Source: Ulva prolifera | Taxonomy: Eukaryota; Chlorophyta; Ulvophyceae; Ulvales; Ulvaceae | Reading direction: 5' to 3' | Length of the DNA: 64,000 nt | Assembly (NCBI GenBank): GCA_023078555.1 | Contig: CM041196.1 | Location: 10,806,985-10,870,984, forward strand | Shown: positions 50,250-61,603 of the stretch, in pieces | How the letters are laid out: the number at the start of each line of letters is the position of its first letter | Numbering within the stretch: position 1 is the stretch's first letter | Position numbers and translations under genes: made by a program | The notes under the pieces: model-generated | What the model was told of the DNA's origin: nothing | What the model saw: the letters and a program-made list of their open reading frames with translations, nothing else | Database searches by the model: none

Positions 50250-52445
50250 GCGGCGGGGGGAACGGCGCCGCCGCAGCGGTGGTCGGGTTGCAGCACCGTG
50301 CTTTCGTGGCGACGGCGGAGCCGCCGTCACATCGGCAGTGCCGGTGTTGCACGAGTAGCAGCATCGCCTCCACGTGCCAGATTGATGCGGGGGGGAATAT
50401 CGAGGAGCGGCGGCGTGTGCAGAGCGCCGCGATGCTGGGTGCTTCCGCAGCAGCGTGTTGCCGATCGGGGGTGTGCGCCGCAGGGTGTGCGCCGCAGGGC
50501 TTGCGCCGCTGCAGCAGCGCGTGTGCGTTTCTGGGCCCCGCATGCGTGCCGCACGGCGCACCTTGTGTGCGCTGCCTCCCCCGTGTGTGCCGCGCGTGGG
50601 CCACCGCCGCGCTATATGCGCATGCATGTGCACTGCTGCGGTGTGAGCTGCTGCTTGTGTGAGAGGGGGCTGCTGGGGGCACAGGCGCGCGGGATCGGTC
50701 GCACGGCGCGTGTGGCCGGCCGAGCGGTGTGGTTGCATGCCGGATCCGCGGCCAGGCCACGGGGGCGGCAGCAGCACGTGGACGTGGACGTGGCTGCGTT
50801 TGTGTGTCTAGCAGTTCCTTCTGGCTGTCAGCGGTGTGTAGGGCTCGGGGCCCTGCTGGTAGTGAAACCCGTACGCAGCTGCCTGGGGAGCTGGCGGTGT
50901 GTGCTGACGTCCTGGCCCAGGACTCCTGGGGCTAGCGTCCCTCGTATGACCGGTTTCCTGGGGCTAGAGCCCCTCGTATGAACTGTTTGAAGGTTGTGTG
51001 TAAACGCCGTGTCAGTGTAGGGGCGCTGAGGGGCTGCACGTGTCAGCAGGCCGGCGCCGGCGTGCGCTCACGGTTGCATTGATGTCATTCGTTATGATTA
51101 TTGTGACTCTTATTGTTACCAGTTTAGGGCAACTGCTCACTCATATGCAGGCGAGGTAGGCGGTGCGTCGCAGTACTGTTGACCGCTCGAGTCACACATG
51201 ACTAGGTCCAGTACTTGACCAGTACTGCAAGGCATCTTGCACAGACACATGCTCGAGTGAGACCATGACCGAGACACATGCTCGAGTGGGAAGAGATAGG
51301 GAATGAGTCTGGGACACTGCAACAGATTTGCTTTTGGAAGTGTTATACGTTTGGAGGCAGTGCTGATGTGATTATGCTGCGTCGTGCCGCCTACCCCGGT
51401 GCTGCCTGCCCCTCCACACAAGCACGGTGTGCATGCGTGTCCGCAACGGGGCAGACTACCACTTAAGCCATTTGACAGTGGAAGAGTGAGACCACGCTTC
51501 TATATCACAGGAATAGAACCGAATATGCTCCATTCATGTGTGAGCACAGCAGAGTTTCAATCGCTGCAAACACTCGCCGGGCCACCTCGCCCATGCGTGC
51601 CTACGGAGACATTGCAGCCACTCCATCGCCTTTGCAGTCCTGGCATGGTGCAGCACTGCTCGGCACAGGCAGCCAGCCCCACATCACAACATCTGCCCCG
51701 CGTCACAGCCAGTAATTACACCTTGCACGTATCCGAGCAACATAAATGACTGCAGCAGCCGACAGCACCGGTACCCCGTCGTGAATGTGTTGCAAGGATA
51801 AAGCCGGAGAGGCAGGTAGCACCGCCAGGGCAACGCACAAGCACGCCAACGCCACCAGTGCATGCATACGTATATACATGTTGCAAGGACAAAGTTGGAA
51901 AGCCGGTAGCACCGCCAGGGCAACGCACAAGCACGCCAACGCCACCAGTGCATGCATACGTATATACATGTTGCAAGGACAAAGTTGGAAAGCCGGTAGC
52001 ACCGCCAGGGCAACGCACAAGCACGCCACCGCCACCAGTGCATGCATACGTATATACATGTTGCAAGGACAAAGCCGGAGAGGCTGGTAGCACCGCCAGG
52101 GCGACGCACAAGCACGCCAACGTCACCAGTGCATGCATACGTATGTACATGTTGCCAGGACAAAGTTGGAGAGGCCGGTAGCACCGCCAGGGCAACGCAC
52201 AAGCACGCCACCGCCACCAGTGCATGCATACGTATATACATGTTGCAAGGACAAAGCCGGAGAGGCTGGTAGCACCGCCAGGGCGACGCACAAGCACACC
52301 GAAGCCACCTCGCCCATGCGTGTGCACACGTTGACAGGCGCCTCCATGCACAGAGAAGGTTGACCGGTCGTCGGATGTCGGGGACACGTGTTACAGCATC
52401 AGCCAGGCGCCGCACGCGCTACCTCTACGCCTACATGGTGAGGCG
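50250..52445. other. Convergent intergenic region with a minisatellite
   Basis: Downstream of SufC (plus) and of the thioesterase (minus). 50250-50950 is very G-rich on the plus strand with 14-base repeats around ggtgtgcgccgcag; a 32-base unit with cctggggctag is doubled at 50925-50984. No gene recognised. 51785-52315 is a minisatellite. Confidence 0.5.
51785..52315 (+). repeat. 90-bp minisatellite, about six units
   Basis: Units begin tgttgcaaggacaaag at about 51788, 51879, 51969, 52059, 52150 and 52241, so the period is 90-91 bases. Each unit has gtagcaccgccagggc, cacaagcacgcc and gtgcatgcatacgta. Because the period is mostly a multiple of three, reading frames stay open on both strands and give repetitive pseudo-proteins. 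The unit core matches the dispersed ggcaagg/ggcagcaccgc motif. Confidence 0.95.
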
Positions 52446-55300
52446 TCACAGTTTCGAGGGCTCCCGGGCCGTCGGCGTTGACCCCGGAGGCAGCTCCGGC
52501 ATCCCCGGGAAGCGGCGCCGGGAGACATCCGGATTGAACCCGACAAGTGCAGACACCTTTGCCATGCCCGACGCCACGAGCACTCCGGACTTCTTGCTGC
52601 GCACGCGCACCTGCACGATATGCATGCCTGTCATGCACAGTGCAGAAGCGCGTGTTTGGGGGGTGGGGATGTAGCCACACCTTTGGCGTGCGCACATGGG
52701 GGGGGGAGAGGCGACTGCTGCGCCACATGTAGCCACAGCGCCCGTATCTGTTTGCGTGTGTGCACATATGTGTACGATGCAGGATCGCACCCTATGCAGA
52801 ACATAGAGCGTGCTCCCCCCCGCCCCCCCCTCCGCCTGGTCCCATGTCAAAAGTTTATAGCTTTGATGGTGTCCACAGGGGTTCCGGAAGGCCCTGCATC
52901 GTTGCACCCATCTTTGTGCGAGCGGATGTATACTTCTGGTGGATCCCGGTCGCCGCGAGCTTGCCCGTGGCCTTGCTCCGTACGCGCACCTAAACCACAG
53001 GAACACCCCTGAAGCCACGCGGCCTGCGGCCTCGGGCATACAAAATAACTGAATACTCGTGATCTATTCACCGGCATCAACGATGAAGCGGCCACGGTGG
53101 CCCCCCGCCTGCCTCCGGGCCTCGATTGAAGCGATCGGCACGGCCCCAGTGTGATGCAGCACAGAGACACAAGGATGCCATGGCCCGCAGGCTGAGCAAA
53201 TAGAGGCTTGCCATATGCGTTTCTCGCACACGAGGCGTCGGTCTGGGTCTCGCACACGCGCCGGGACCGGCCGGCGCAGCCACTCGATCCCGGAAGCGAT
53301 TCACAAGGACACGCTCGGTGCTGTGCTGTGCTGTGCTGTGCGTGCTGTGCGTGCTGTGCCACATCCTTGACAGCGCGGGCCGTGCTGTCCAAGCTGCCTG
53401 ATGCCACTGCAGCAGGGCCGCTTCGCTTACGGGTACACGGCATACAGAATGAGCCAAGAATACACTGTTGTGCCGGATGGCGGTGATCTGGTCCACCAGA
53501 CGGGATCGGCAGACGCGCTGCACGCCACCTGCGTGATACCTAGCGGCACTGTCGTCGGCCCGCCTCAGCGACGCACAGTGGACCCGTCAATGCACTAACA
53601 CACGGAAGAATGACACGGAAGAACGACACGGATCATGGCGTGCTGATGGATTGGTCTCTTATTGGCCATTACTTGTGTGCATGCATGTGTGTACGGTGCA
53701 TGATCCAGTAGCCGCGACCCGTAGGTACATACTGAGCTTCTGAAACCAAAATGAGATATCCCTGAGATATCGCGGTGTGCCAGAGGAGCTTCTTTCGGAA
53801 GAAGAAGGTGCACTCTCACCCTCACACCATCGACTTTACACCACAATATTGATATCACACGCACGCCCTCCACACACCCAGATGCGGTCAGTCCGGCAAG
53901 GTGAGGCAGGGGCCACGTGCCAGGCATATCATAGCACAATCCTTGCTCACGCGGCGTATGCTCACGCTCACGCTTGTGTTCCCGCCAGTTCACAGGACTC
54001 GAATCGCGGCATCTGCGTGGCTATAGGTGCGTCCTTGCATGCGTCTCAGCTGTGAACATGCGACTGTACACGCACGCCTGATTCAGCAATTGGAGTGGCT
54101 TGATACCCGCCGGATCATGCGGCAGAGTTGCAAAAGGTGGGAGAGTTGGGGTCAATTTCAACTCGAGTTGACCAGATCAGGTCAACACGGCAAGGAGCTC
54201 ACCTCGACGTTGCAGAGGCGCTTGCCGTGCTGTAGCACCGTCGCCTCCACCACCGCCGTGTCGCCCTGTGCCACCGGTGCGAAGTACTCCGTGCCGATGT
54301 GCGTCGAGACGCCGGGGTTGTCGCTGATGGTGACGATGGCCGCGGTGCCGACAGTGTCCACGAGTGTTGCTGCGTAGGCGGAAGGGGGTCAGGGCTAGTG
54401 GACAGTTCGTGGATAATTACGAGGCTCTGCGCTTTGGCAAATATGCCAGACTGATATTCACGCAGCCAAGCGAGCAGTGGGGTTGGACTCAGCATGCGCG
54501 GGCTGAAAATCCAGGACGAGGAAGCAGCTCTCAACTACTGGTCTCGAACGCGAGCACATGGCAAAGCGATGCAATCGTTGCCACTGATGATGCGTGCGAT
54601 TTTCAGCAGCTCGCAGATTGCTGCATACTGACTATTCATGCTGTCACACTTTTGAGAGGCGAGGCCCGCAGCACAGTCAGTGTGTCAGGTTGACACAGTC
54701 AGCAAGCAGACATGCGCAATGCGGTGGGAACGACTTGTCAAAGATGATAAAATTTAAATCTCAGAGGGACGTGGCCACAGTGTATGTGCTCAGCAAGAGT
54801 GGCCGACGAACAGGTGTTTGTACAGCGGTGCTCAGCATTCGACTCGACGGCATTGCTTGCTTTTCCCGTTCACGATCTCAGAGATACGGACTACTGTGCG
54901 GATCCAAGCAGTCACAAAGAGAATCACTGGCATGGACTGCACAGCCTGCACGCCGTAGCAATTCGTCCGCTAACGGCAGCAGCTGTGGCAAGCGTACCGG
55001 ACCACTGGCGCAACGTAACGCATAAATACGGAGTCCTGTGGTCAAAGAAGCAATCCAAAAAAAATTACCTGTGCATCCTCCATGAAGATTGTGCAGCCAG
55101 TTGCACACTTTCGGTGTGACCGGCAGCTCAGCCGCGCAGTGACCAGGCCCATCGCTCCTGACGTTCGTCAGCCCGGACAGCGCCGTGTAATCGAAAGACT
55201 CCCCATGCTCCTGACGCGATGCTTCTCCAATAATGGCGTCCAGAAACACTTGAGCGCGAGACCGAGCGAGTTCTCGAGCCTCGGAAGACGAATGTGCCAT
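52446..55300 (-). CDS. Hotdog-fold acyl-CoA thioesterase (THEM2/ACOT13-like), peroxisomal, alternative last exons
   Basis: Predicted to hydrolyse fatty acyl-CoA. Exon 1 (55300-55069) starts at a well-placed ATG (GCCATGG) and ends NWLHNLHGGCT; exon 2 (54369-54203) continues ATLVDTVGTAAIV to LQHGKRLCNVE. The spacing of Asn67, His73-Gly-Gly and Asp82 equals that of the active-site Asn50, His56 and Asp65 of human THEM2. Two candidate last exons follow, both in phase 0 after consensus acceptors: 52989-52855 (VRVRSKATGKLAATG, 44 residues) and 52610-52446 (VRVRSKKSGVLVASG, 54 residues). Each ends in SKL and a stop, a canonical type 1 peroxisomal signal. The products would be 177 and 187 residues. 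The first resembles THEM2 more closely (KATGKL). The gene starts only 170 bases beyond the Gemin2 stop codon. Confidence 0.88.
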
Positions 55301-55470
55301 GGCCGGGAACTGGCCCGGGGAGCGAACTATCGAAATTGGCAAGTGACAACAGTTATGAAAGCCAATCACAACTTCACTTGCGGTCACGCGATGTCCGTCT
55401 ACCTCATCACCTCATCAACTTGGATCGAAGTCTCTACCGGACAGTCACTCAACTCGACCGCACACCACAA

Positions 55471-57247
55471 TCAACGAAGCGACATACGAACCAGATAATC
55501 ATCAACTACAGGCGCCAGCGTGCCATCCTGCCCAAAAAAGCCACCAGCGACCACCCGCAGCGTGTCATACATCGCGCTCTCATCATGTGCACCCCTGTCA
55601 CCACCCTCGCAGTCCATCGCCTCGTCCCCCCCTGTCGCGCCAGCAGCACCTCCACCCCCCTCGACCCCACAATCCCCACCTTCACACACCCCTCGCTCTG
55701 CATGTGGAGAACGCATTTCTTCCGCACCCGCCGCCCCCGCACACGCCCCATCCCCGCAACCCTCCAGCCGCCGCGCCCGACAGCGCTCCGCGACAACTAC
55801 GACCCTCCGCATTGCCGCCGCAACATTCCCCGAGATCGGCAGCTCGAGGCGAACCATCAGGCCATATAGCCACATCCCCAGGTGAGCGGGGAGCAGCTCC
55901 TCCTCCGCAGCACCACCCGCCCCCCCATCCCGCGACCCCCCGGCCCCCCCACACACCTCCTCCCCAGCGCCACCACTGCCGCCACTGCCGCCGCAGAGCC
56001 GGACGACGTCGTCGGCGAGCTTGCACAGGCAGCTGGCGGCCAGCGCGTTGTCCATGCGTGCGAGGGTGTGTGCGAACGGCTGGAAGCCCGGGTCCTGCAT
56101 GCTGCGCTGCCACGCTGTGCGGTCGCCGAGCGGCGGCAGCTGAGGCTCCTCTGCGGCGTCCCCCTCTGCGCAGGTGCGGCCCCGGCCGTGCTCCGTCTGC
56201 ACATACACACCACAGGCCGTGAGCCACGGGGGGCTTGACCGTGAACACCCCCTGGTGGGGTGTGAGTGTGATTGTGCTCTGCCGATCCACCAGAGGGGCT
56301 GAGGGGTTGAGAACAATGCCCTCGAGGGTACATCATGATGCCCGGCTGCTGTCATGTGCATGCGTAGCGGCGTGTATTTGTCTGGCCTGAGTACGGAGCT
56401 CTGTGGAGTGCCGTACACAGCGAAAGTGGTTATGCAGCTCAGAGGGCCTGGCCTGATCACTACCGTTACACGTAATACACATGCGATAGCTTCGAAGGAC
56501 CTTGCATTGCATCAGGTATGCTCTTGCTGCAGAGGCGGTGACCAGGTGGACAAGAATCTTGCCACATTGGTGGTACAGGGAAATGAGGGAGCGGTTGGGG
56601 GATCACACCGCGTACTCGACTTGTCTCCTCGCTTCAATGAATCCGTGTACGACTCCGTAGGTCCAGTCGATCAGGGGGGGAGGAAGCTGGGGCGCTTCTG
56701 GCTCGGTCGATGCAGCGTCAAAAGCCGTGGCTGAAGGAGAGGTCGCGCGTGGAGGGGCGCGACACTTGGACACGGTCACGTGTGGAATCCTAGATGCTTC
56801 TTCTCGCACTTGCTTGAGGTACTGTGCTGCGTCGGCGTCAATACCTTCAGCCTGCAAGCCAAATGCAGCGTCAGCAAAGAGCACATCTCGTCCATGGGAA
56901 ATCGTTTGCGGACACACGCTCCGCATGCTGACAGGAGACATATCAGCTTCTCAGATCATTCGTTGCACGGTGGTATATGTCGCATCTAGGATGCTCCAGA
57001 AGCAGGCTCACGCCATGTGATCAACAGCGTGCGACGCTTGCATACTGACAGACATGAATCAACATTCGAAGGAGCAGCGTCATGTTTCATTAAGCAGACC
57101 AGAAGATACTAAGCTGCGACGAGCGGGGTCAGCGTGAGAGGTCGGTATACTCACGTCGAGGGGCAGCGCTTGTCCTACTCCATAGCTGCGCATATCATCG
57201 ATAAATCCTTCAGAGTCGACATCGCTGTAGATATCATCGATGTCCAT
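55471..57247 (-). CDS. GEMIN2: Gemin2 (SMN-interacting protein 1)
   Basis: Core factor of the SMN complex, which loads Sm proteins on spliceosomal snRNAs. Exons 57247-57155, 56851-56609 and 56196-55471 give about 353 residues. Exon 1 starts MDIDDIYSDVD, an acidic N terminus. Exon 2 has QYLKQVREEASRIPHVTVSK, matching the conserved EYLRRVxxEAxxxPDVVVA motif. Exon 3 has FAHTLARMDNALAASCLCKL, then a Gly-rich insert, then MWLYGLMVRLELPIS and an Arg/Val-rich helix, equivalent to WLYALLACLEKPL of animal Gemin2, and near the end a YDTLRVVAGGFFGQ segment like its LNLLIxxxxxYFxQ. Long Gly/Ala/Glu-rich inserts are not in the family and are probably disordered. Introns have GTGAGT and GTGTGA donors. The abundance of introns in this genome fits a retained SMN pathway. 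Confidence 0.87.
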
Positions 57248-60179
57248 CTTCTTGATGCACCCAGCACGATTTGTAGAAGCACGCGGTTATGTGTGCTCAA
57301 CGTGACACTGACAGGCTGGCAATAACCTTCAATGCGATGGGATACATGCTACATACAACAGTGAAATGGCAATTTAGACATCCTTCATTACCTCCGGCAG
57401 GCTTTGCAGCTGCGCATGGACAAGCTGGAGTGCCTGTTGTTGACGTTTTGGTGCAGTACTGGCCTTGTAGACATCCACGAAGCAGGTCAAATTCGTTACA
57501 CATACCGGGCCATTGTATGGCAAAGTAAACAAAACACTGACCAGCTGCCACACAAGCAGCCACCAAAGCTCACCTCAGCCAACAACCCGGGCAACAGCCA
57601 AGCACAACTACATCAAATGCTCCGTAAACAGAGCTCTCACCCCAGAAAGCAGGGCCGATATGGTAGGCAACCTAGATATAGCATGATGACCAGCGCACGT
57701 CGGGCGTTTACCAGGTCATCACTAGCCACCAATGTGATTTCTTGCTGCCTTGCACAGTATTAAGCTGTTGCAGATGCTGCAGCCACACTGTGATCGCAAG
57801 TCCTCACGGTGTGGCTGCAGCATGGGTTGCCAGGATATCTCCAGAGATAGAACAGCTGCTATGGATTGTACAGCTTTCATCAGCCATGCTCATCCACAAC
57901 GCTCGTCCACATCACATTACTCGTCTGTCATTTGCACAGCAGGGCTGACTTGTGTGGCCACAGGGGCCAGCACACATTGCGGCCACCCGCAAACCATGAT
58001 GCCCCAAAACCATGATGCAGGTGTGAGGCCAAGGCATATAGCCACACTCTACTAACAGCTTCGCAGCTCCGGTCGCCTGGTGGTAGCTCATACCCCTCGA
58101 GGGAGGGATTCCAATGCTGGCCACGACATCAGTAGTGTGTGATGGCTGCGTTGATATGGCCCCATACCACTGTGGCCTGTGCAATTACGTGTAAGTGTAA
58201 GTCTCTGGCGCCCAGCTCCTGTTCCTGCCCAGCCGATATATTTACAGTTGACATCTCCTCTACCAAGAAATTGCGCACTCTGTTCTTACCTCACTGGTAC
58301 AGAAAATGATAGTAAATGCGGAGTATCCTTGCTGTATCCTTCCCTGGTGTCCAACACACTGTTAGCCTGCTCATGACAGGCTCAACATGGACAATCCAAC
58401 ACATCGAGCATCACTGAAGGAGGCCTCACGCGATAGATTGAACAAATGATGCAGATGCCACAATTATGGCCAGGCAACTGCAACAATGCCCTGCAGTTCC
58501 AGTTGTTGGGACCCTCGCCCCACTGGATGTCCGGCATTTTTGTGGTATTTGAAGAACTTGACTGTTAAACTTTGGCATAGGGCTACAGAGTCTGCTGAAA
58601 GTACCCTCGAGGAGCTGCAGCAGCCAATGCCCTCCTGATGTAGATGCAAACAAAAGAAAAATGTTGCGCTATTTGTGATTGATATGCACATGAGACATCT
58701 CCCAAGGCACTCCTGTGGAAGCTGCTGAAGAGAGTGAAGGTCTTGCAACATGCATATGCATCTACAGAACTTTCTGTGCACTCCAGATGCTACATGGCAT
58801 GAATCCATGGGTCACTCTGGGTGATGTGTAATTGACAACTGAGTATAATGACAACTCAGGGCACTGCAGAGCACAGATTACGCAAGGGGGCGGGCGGACA
58901 TGTCCATGTTCTCTGTATTTGCAGGGGTGAAAATCAGTGATCATCGACCGATCCAACGTGTGTATATTGACCACCTATTTATAACCGCTGACCACACGAC
59001 CATGACCCTGAGAGGCAGGAAAACATGCCAGAAACAGATGCATTGTACATGTCGCAGAGGTTGTGATGTCGTTCTGGTGGCTCCTAGGGGTTATGGCCTC
59101 TCGTGCCCCTCAGGCCTGCAATGGACACGAGAGCATGTGTTGCAACCAATGTGGGTGTGCTGAGATTGATGTAGGTCTCAAGGCCTCAAGGTGCCATGGT
59201 CGCAGCTGCAGTAAGCAGACCTGTCCCAGCGAAGCATGGTGTACACGTCCCGCCGTTGTAAATCAAAATTTCACTGAATCCTTCGAGTCAAACCAGCATG
59301 GTCATGTCTACGGGCCCAGAATATCCCTGCAGTGGATACAGAAGACCGAACAGGTGCAGAGAAACATAACAAAGCATCTCTCCCTGCAATGGCACATGTC
59401 GCACATGTGGAATCTCATACCCGCCAGGAGGGTTCTGGCTACCTGTATGTACATGGCGAATGTGTGTGGGGCCTGCTGGGCTTACAGCAGAGATGCCTGA
59501 AGATTTGGCCGGCGAGCTTGGCGCGGATAATCGATTGATTTTGCATCAGCAAAGACATGGATCCGGAGTTGTCTGGCCGCAACGGTGTTGATGGCTGTAG
59601 CCACATGTGGGACGACAGAGAATTTTCACACGTTAGCGCACTCTCGATAAAAACAAACAAAAATTGTTGCATCAAGTGGCGGAGCATGCACTCGTGCGAC
59701 TCAAGAGCTCTGGAGCGTGTCCATGACGTATACGGTTGCATCGACATGTTTGTGGTCACATGTTCGGACCGGCGCTGCTGCAGCGCTGTACAAATATCTC
59801 GGATCATGCCTCCAGATACCGGCATGAAGGCCTGCAGGGCGAGCTGGCAAAGTCTGATGCATGTGAACGCACTATTTACATTCCATATTACCGATATCCT
59901 GACCGTTACGCTTGCCAAGGTTGACGTTGGTCGAAGGTCCGGGACAAAGGAGCAAAGCTGGAGCAGAGGTCGCCGGGCAGTCCAAGACCTAGCTCGGCTT
60001 CACCGGCGAGACTGCGCGCACAGACCACCTGATAAATCTCCTGACAGCACAAATATATGACACCTTGAGTGCTCGTTAGTTGAGTGATGGCTGTTGGTTC
60101 TGCTGTGTTCCTGTGCGCACAGCTTTCGACGGTGCCACATGCCTCTTCGACGTGATCGTTGTGAGACTTCCAGAGGAAG
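57248..60179. other. Intergenic region; no gene recognised
   Basis: Upstream of Gemin2 and up to the transposon-like element. Small reading frames on both strands show no family similarity and no consistent splice chain. A hairpin lies at 57776-57821. Confidence 0.5.
57776..57821. other. Hairpin, 13-bp perfect arms
   Basis: GCTGCAGCCACAC (57776-57788) and its exact reverse complement (57809-57821) flank a 20-base loop. No adjacent gene is known, so its role is open. Confidence 0.7.
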
Positions 60180-60188
60180 CTCAAACAG

Positions 60189-61594
60189 CGACCTCCTTAT
60201 CGAGACCCCCCGCAGATGGGTCACAGCGTCATGCTTCGTACTTGGCGAACCGAGCATGACGGTGTCTCCGTCGGGCCAACAGCGCGCGGGCAACAACCCG
60301 CTGGGGCCCCATGGGGGCGCCTTTGCGAAGGCTACAACCATAAGAAAGTAGTACGTTGCTCATAGCGGATGTGACGTTGCATAGTTGACTAGATGAAGGC
60401 TGTGTTGCCGTGCTATTTGCAGCGGCGTGTGCTGTCTCATCTTCCAGGTTGCGTATGCCCTTTAATAGAGCTGTGAGATACTCTAGACACACTCAAGTAT
60501 GATTGAATTATTGTCGGCTTAATGTTTGGTGAATAGCTGCGTACGAGCGGCAGTATCTCGATATAGTTGCGCTAGTGCAAACAGCAACGGTTGCCTTTCC
60601 TCAAGCCGGACAGCATCGGTATATATACGACATCGAATCACGCCTTCATACATGTTATCGTTCCTGCATCACACGGGGCTTGTTGTATACCGATTGCCGC
60701 AGCCTGCGAGATACTCCAGCCGCGAGATTGTGCACGCTTCATGCAACGTTAACATGAGACCACGTACACATGGCCTCTGAAACATCATGAACTTTGTTAT
60801 CATTGCTGCTCTTTTAGTCGTTGATATCATGGGTGATGTCCGCTGGTGACCATGTCTTGTTCGAGGTACTTACACGTTGGGCAACAGTGGCTCATGCCAA
60901 CTATTCGCTGCAATGGCCGATGAGACTGTGAAGTTGGCAAGCAATCTCTACCATATCACGGCTGCATTAGCGCTTGCTGAGCTGCGTAGAAGTGAAAACA
61001 AGCCTTTGTCAAGCAATCAATCTTTGTCTTGCAGCCCACGCCGGCCAGAAAGTGCAACACAAGCATAGACTTAATGCTGCATGCCGCTTGGTTCAATGCT
61101 TCCAAAGGGGAATCTAGCGTCGTAACAATAAATCGTCTTGTGACGATAAGTTCAATGGATGGTAAGCATCGACTTTGTCTACGCACGGCTGCGGGGCTGC
61201 ATTGTACATGTGCGACGGTCCCTTAAAAGCCCAGGCACACGCAACGCAGAAAATCATGCAAAGATAAGTAGCTGTCTATGGTACCCTGAACTGGTTACAG
61301 GATATCATTGTGTTTGAAAGCGGGCCGTTCCAGGCTGCAGGCTCCGCCGCTGAGGGCTCGGGGTTGCATTTGCTCGACCAATGCAGTCGCGCGGCGCTGA
61401 TAACATCCGCATAGCAGTACGGATCGTTTGCGTTGCGTGTGACTTGAATTATTTCTATAGCGCACAGCCACGGCGCCAGGGCCACCGCGATGGCGAGGCT
61501 AAACTGCGCTCGGGGCCATGCCGTCATGCTCGTTTCGCCAAGTACGAAGCATGACGCCGTGACCCAGCCGCGGGGGGTCTCGATAAGGAGGTCG
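60189..61594. mobile_element. Non-autonomous DNA transposon, Mutator-like
   Basis: 1406-bp element bounded by inverted terminal repeats. The left end reads CGACCTCCTTATCGAGACCC and onward; the right end is its reverse complement. The first 25 bases match exactly and similarity runs for about 75-80 bases at roughly 90 percent. Immediately outside, CTCAAACAG occurs at 60180-60188 and again at 61595-61603, a perfect 9-bp direct repeat taken as the target-site duplication. A 9-bp duplication with long terminal repeats is typical of Mutator-like elements. The interior has only short reading frames and no transposase that I can recognise, so it presumably relied on an enzyme made elsewhere. Confidence 0.87.
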
Positions 61595-61603
61595 CTCAAA
61601 CAG

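Noticed and set aside
51785..52315. Possible CRISPR array
   Set aside because: Units are contiguous 90-bp tandem repeats without unique spacers, in a eukaryotic nuclear setting.
51684..52415. 243-codon minus-strand frame with a repeated pseudo-protein
   Set aside because: It is the 90-bp minisatellite read through; the period keeps several frames open on both strands.
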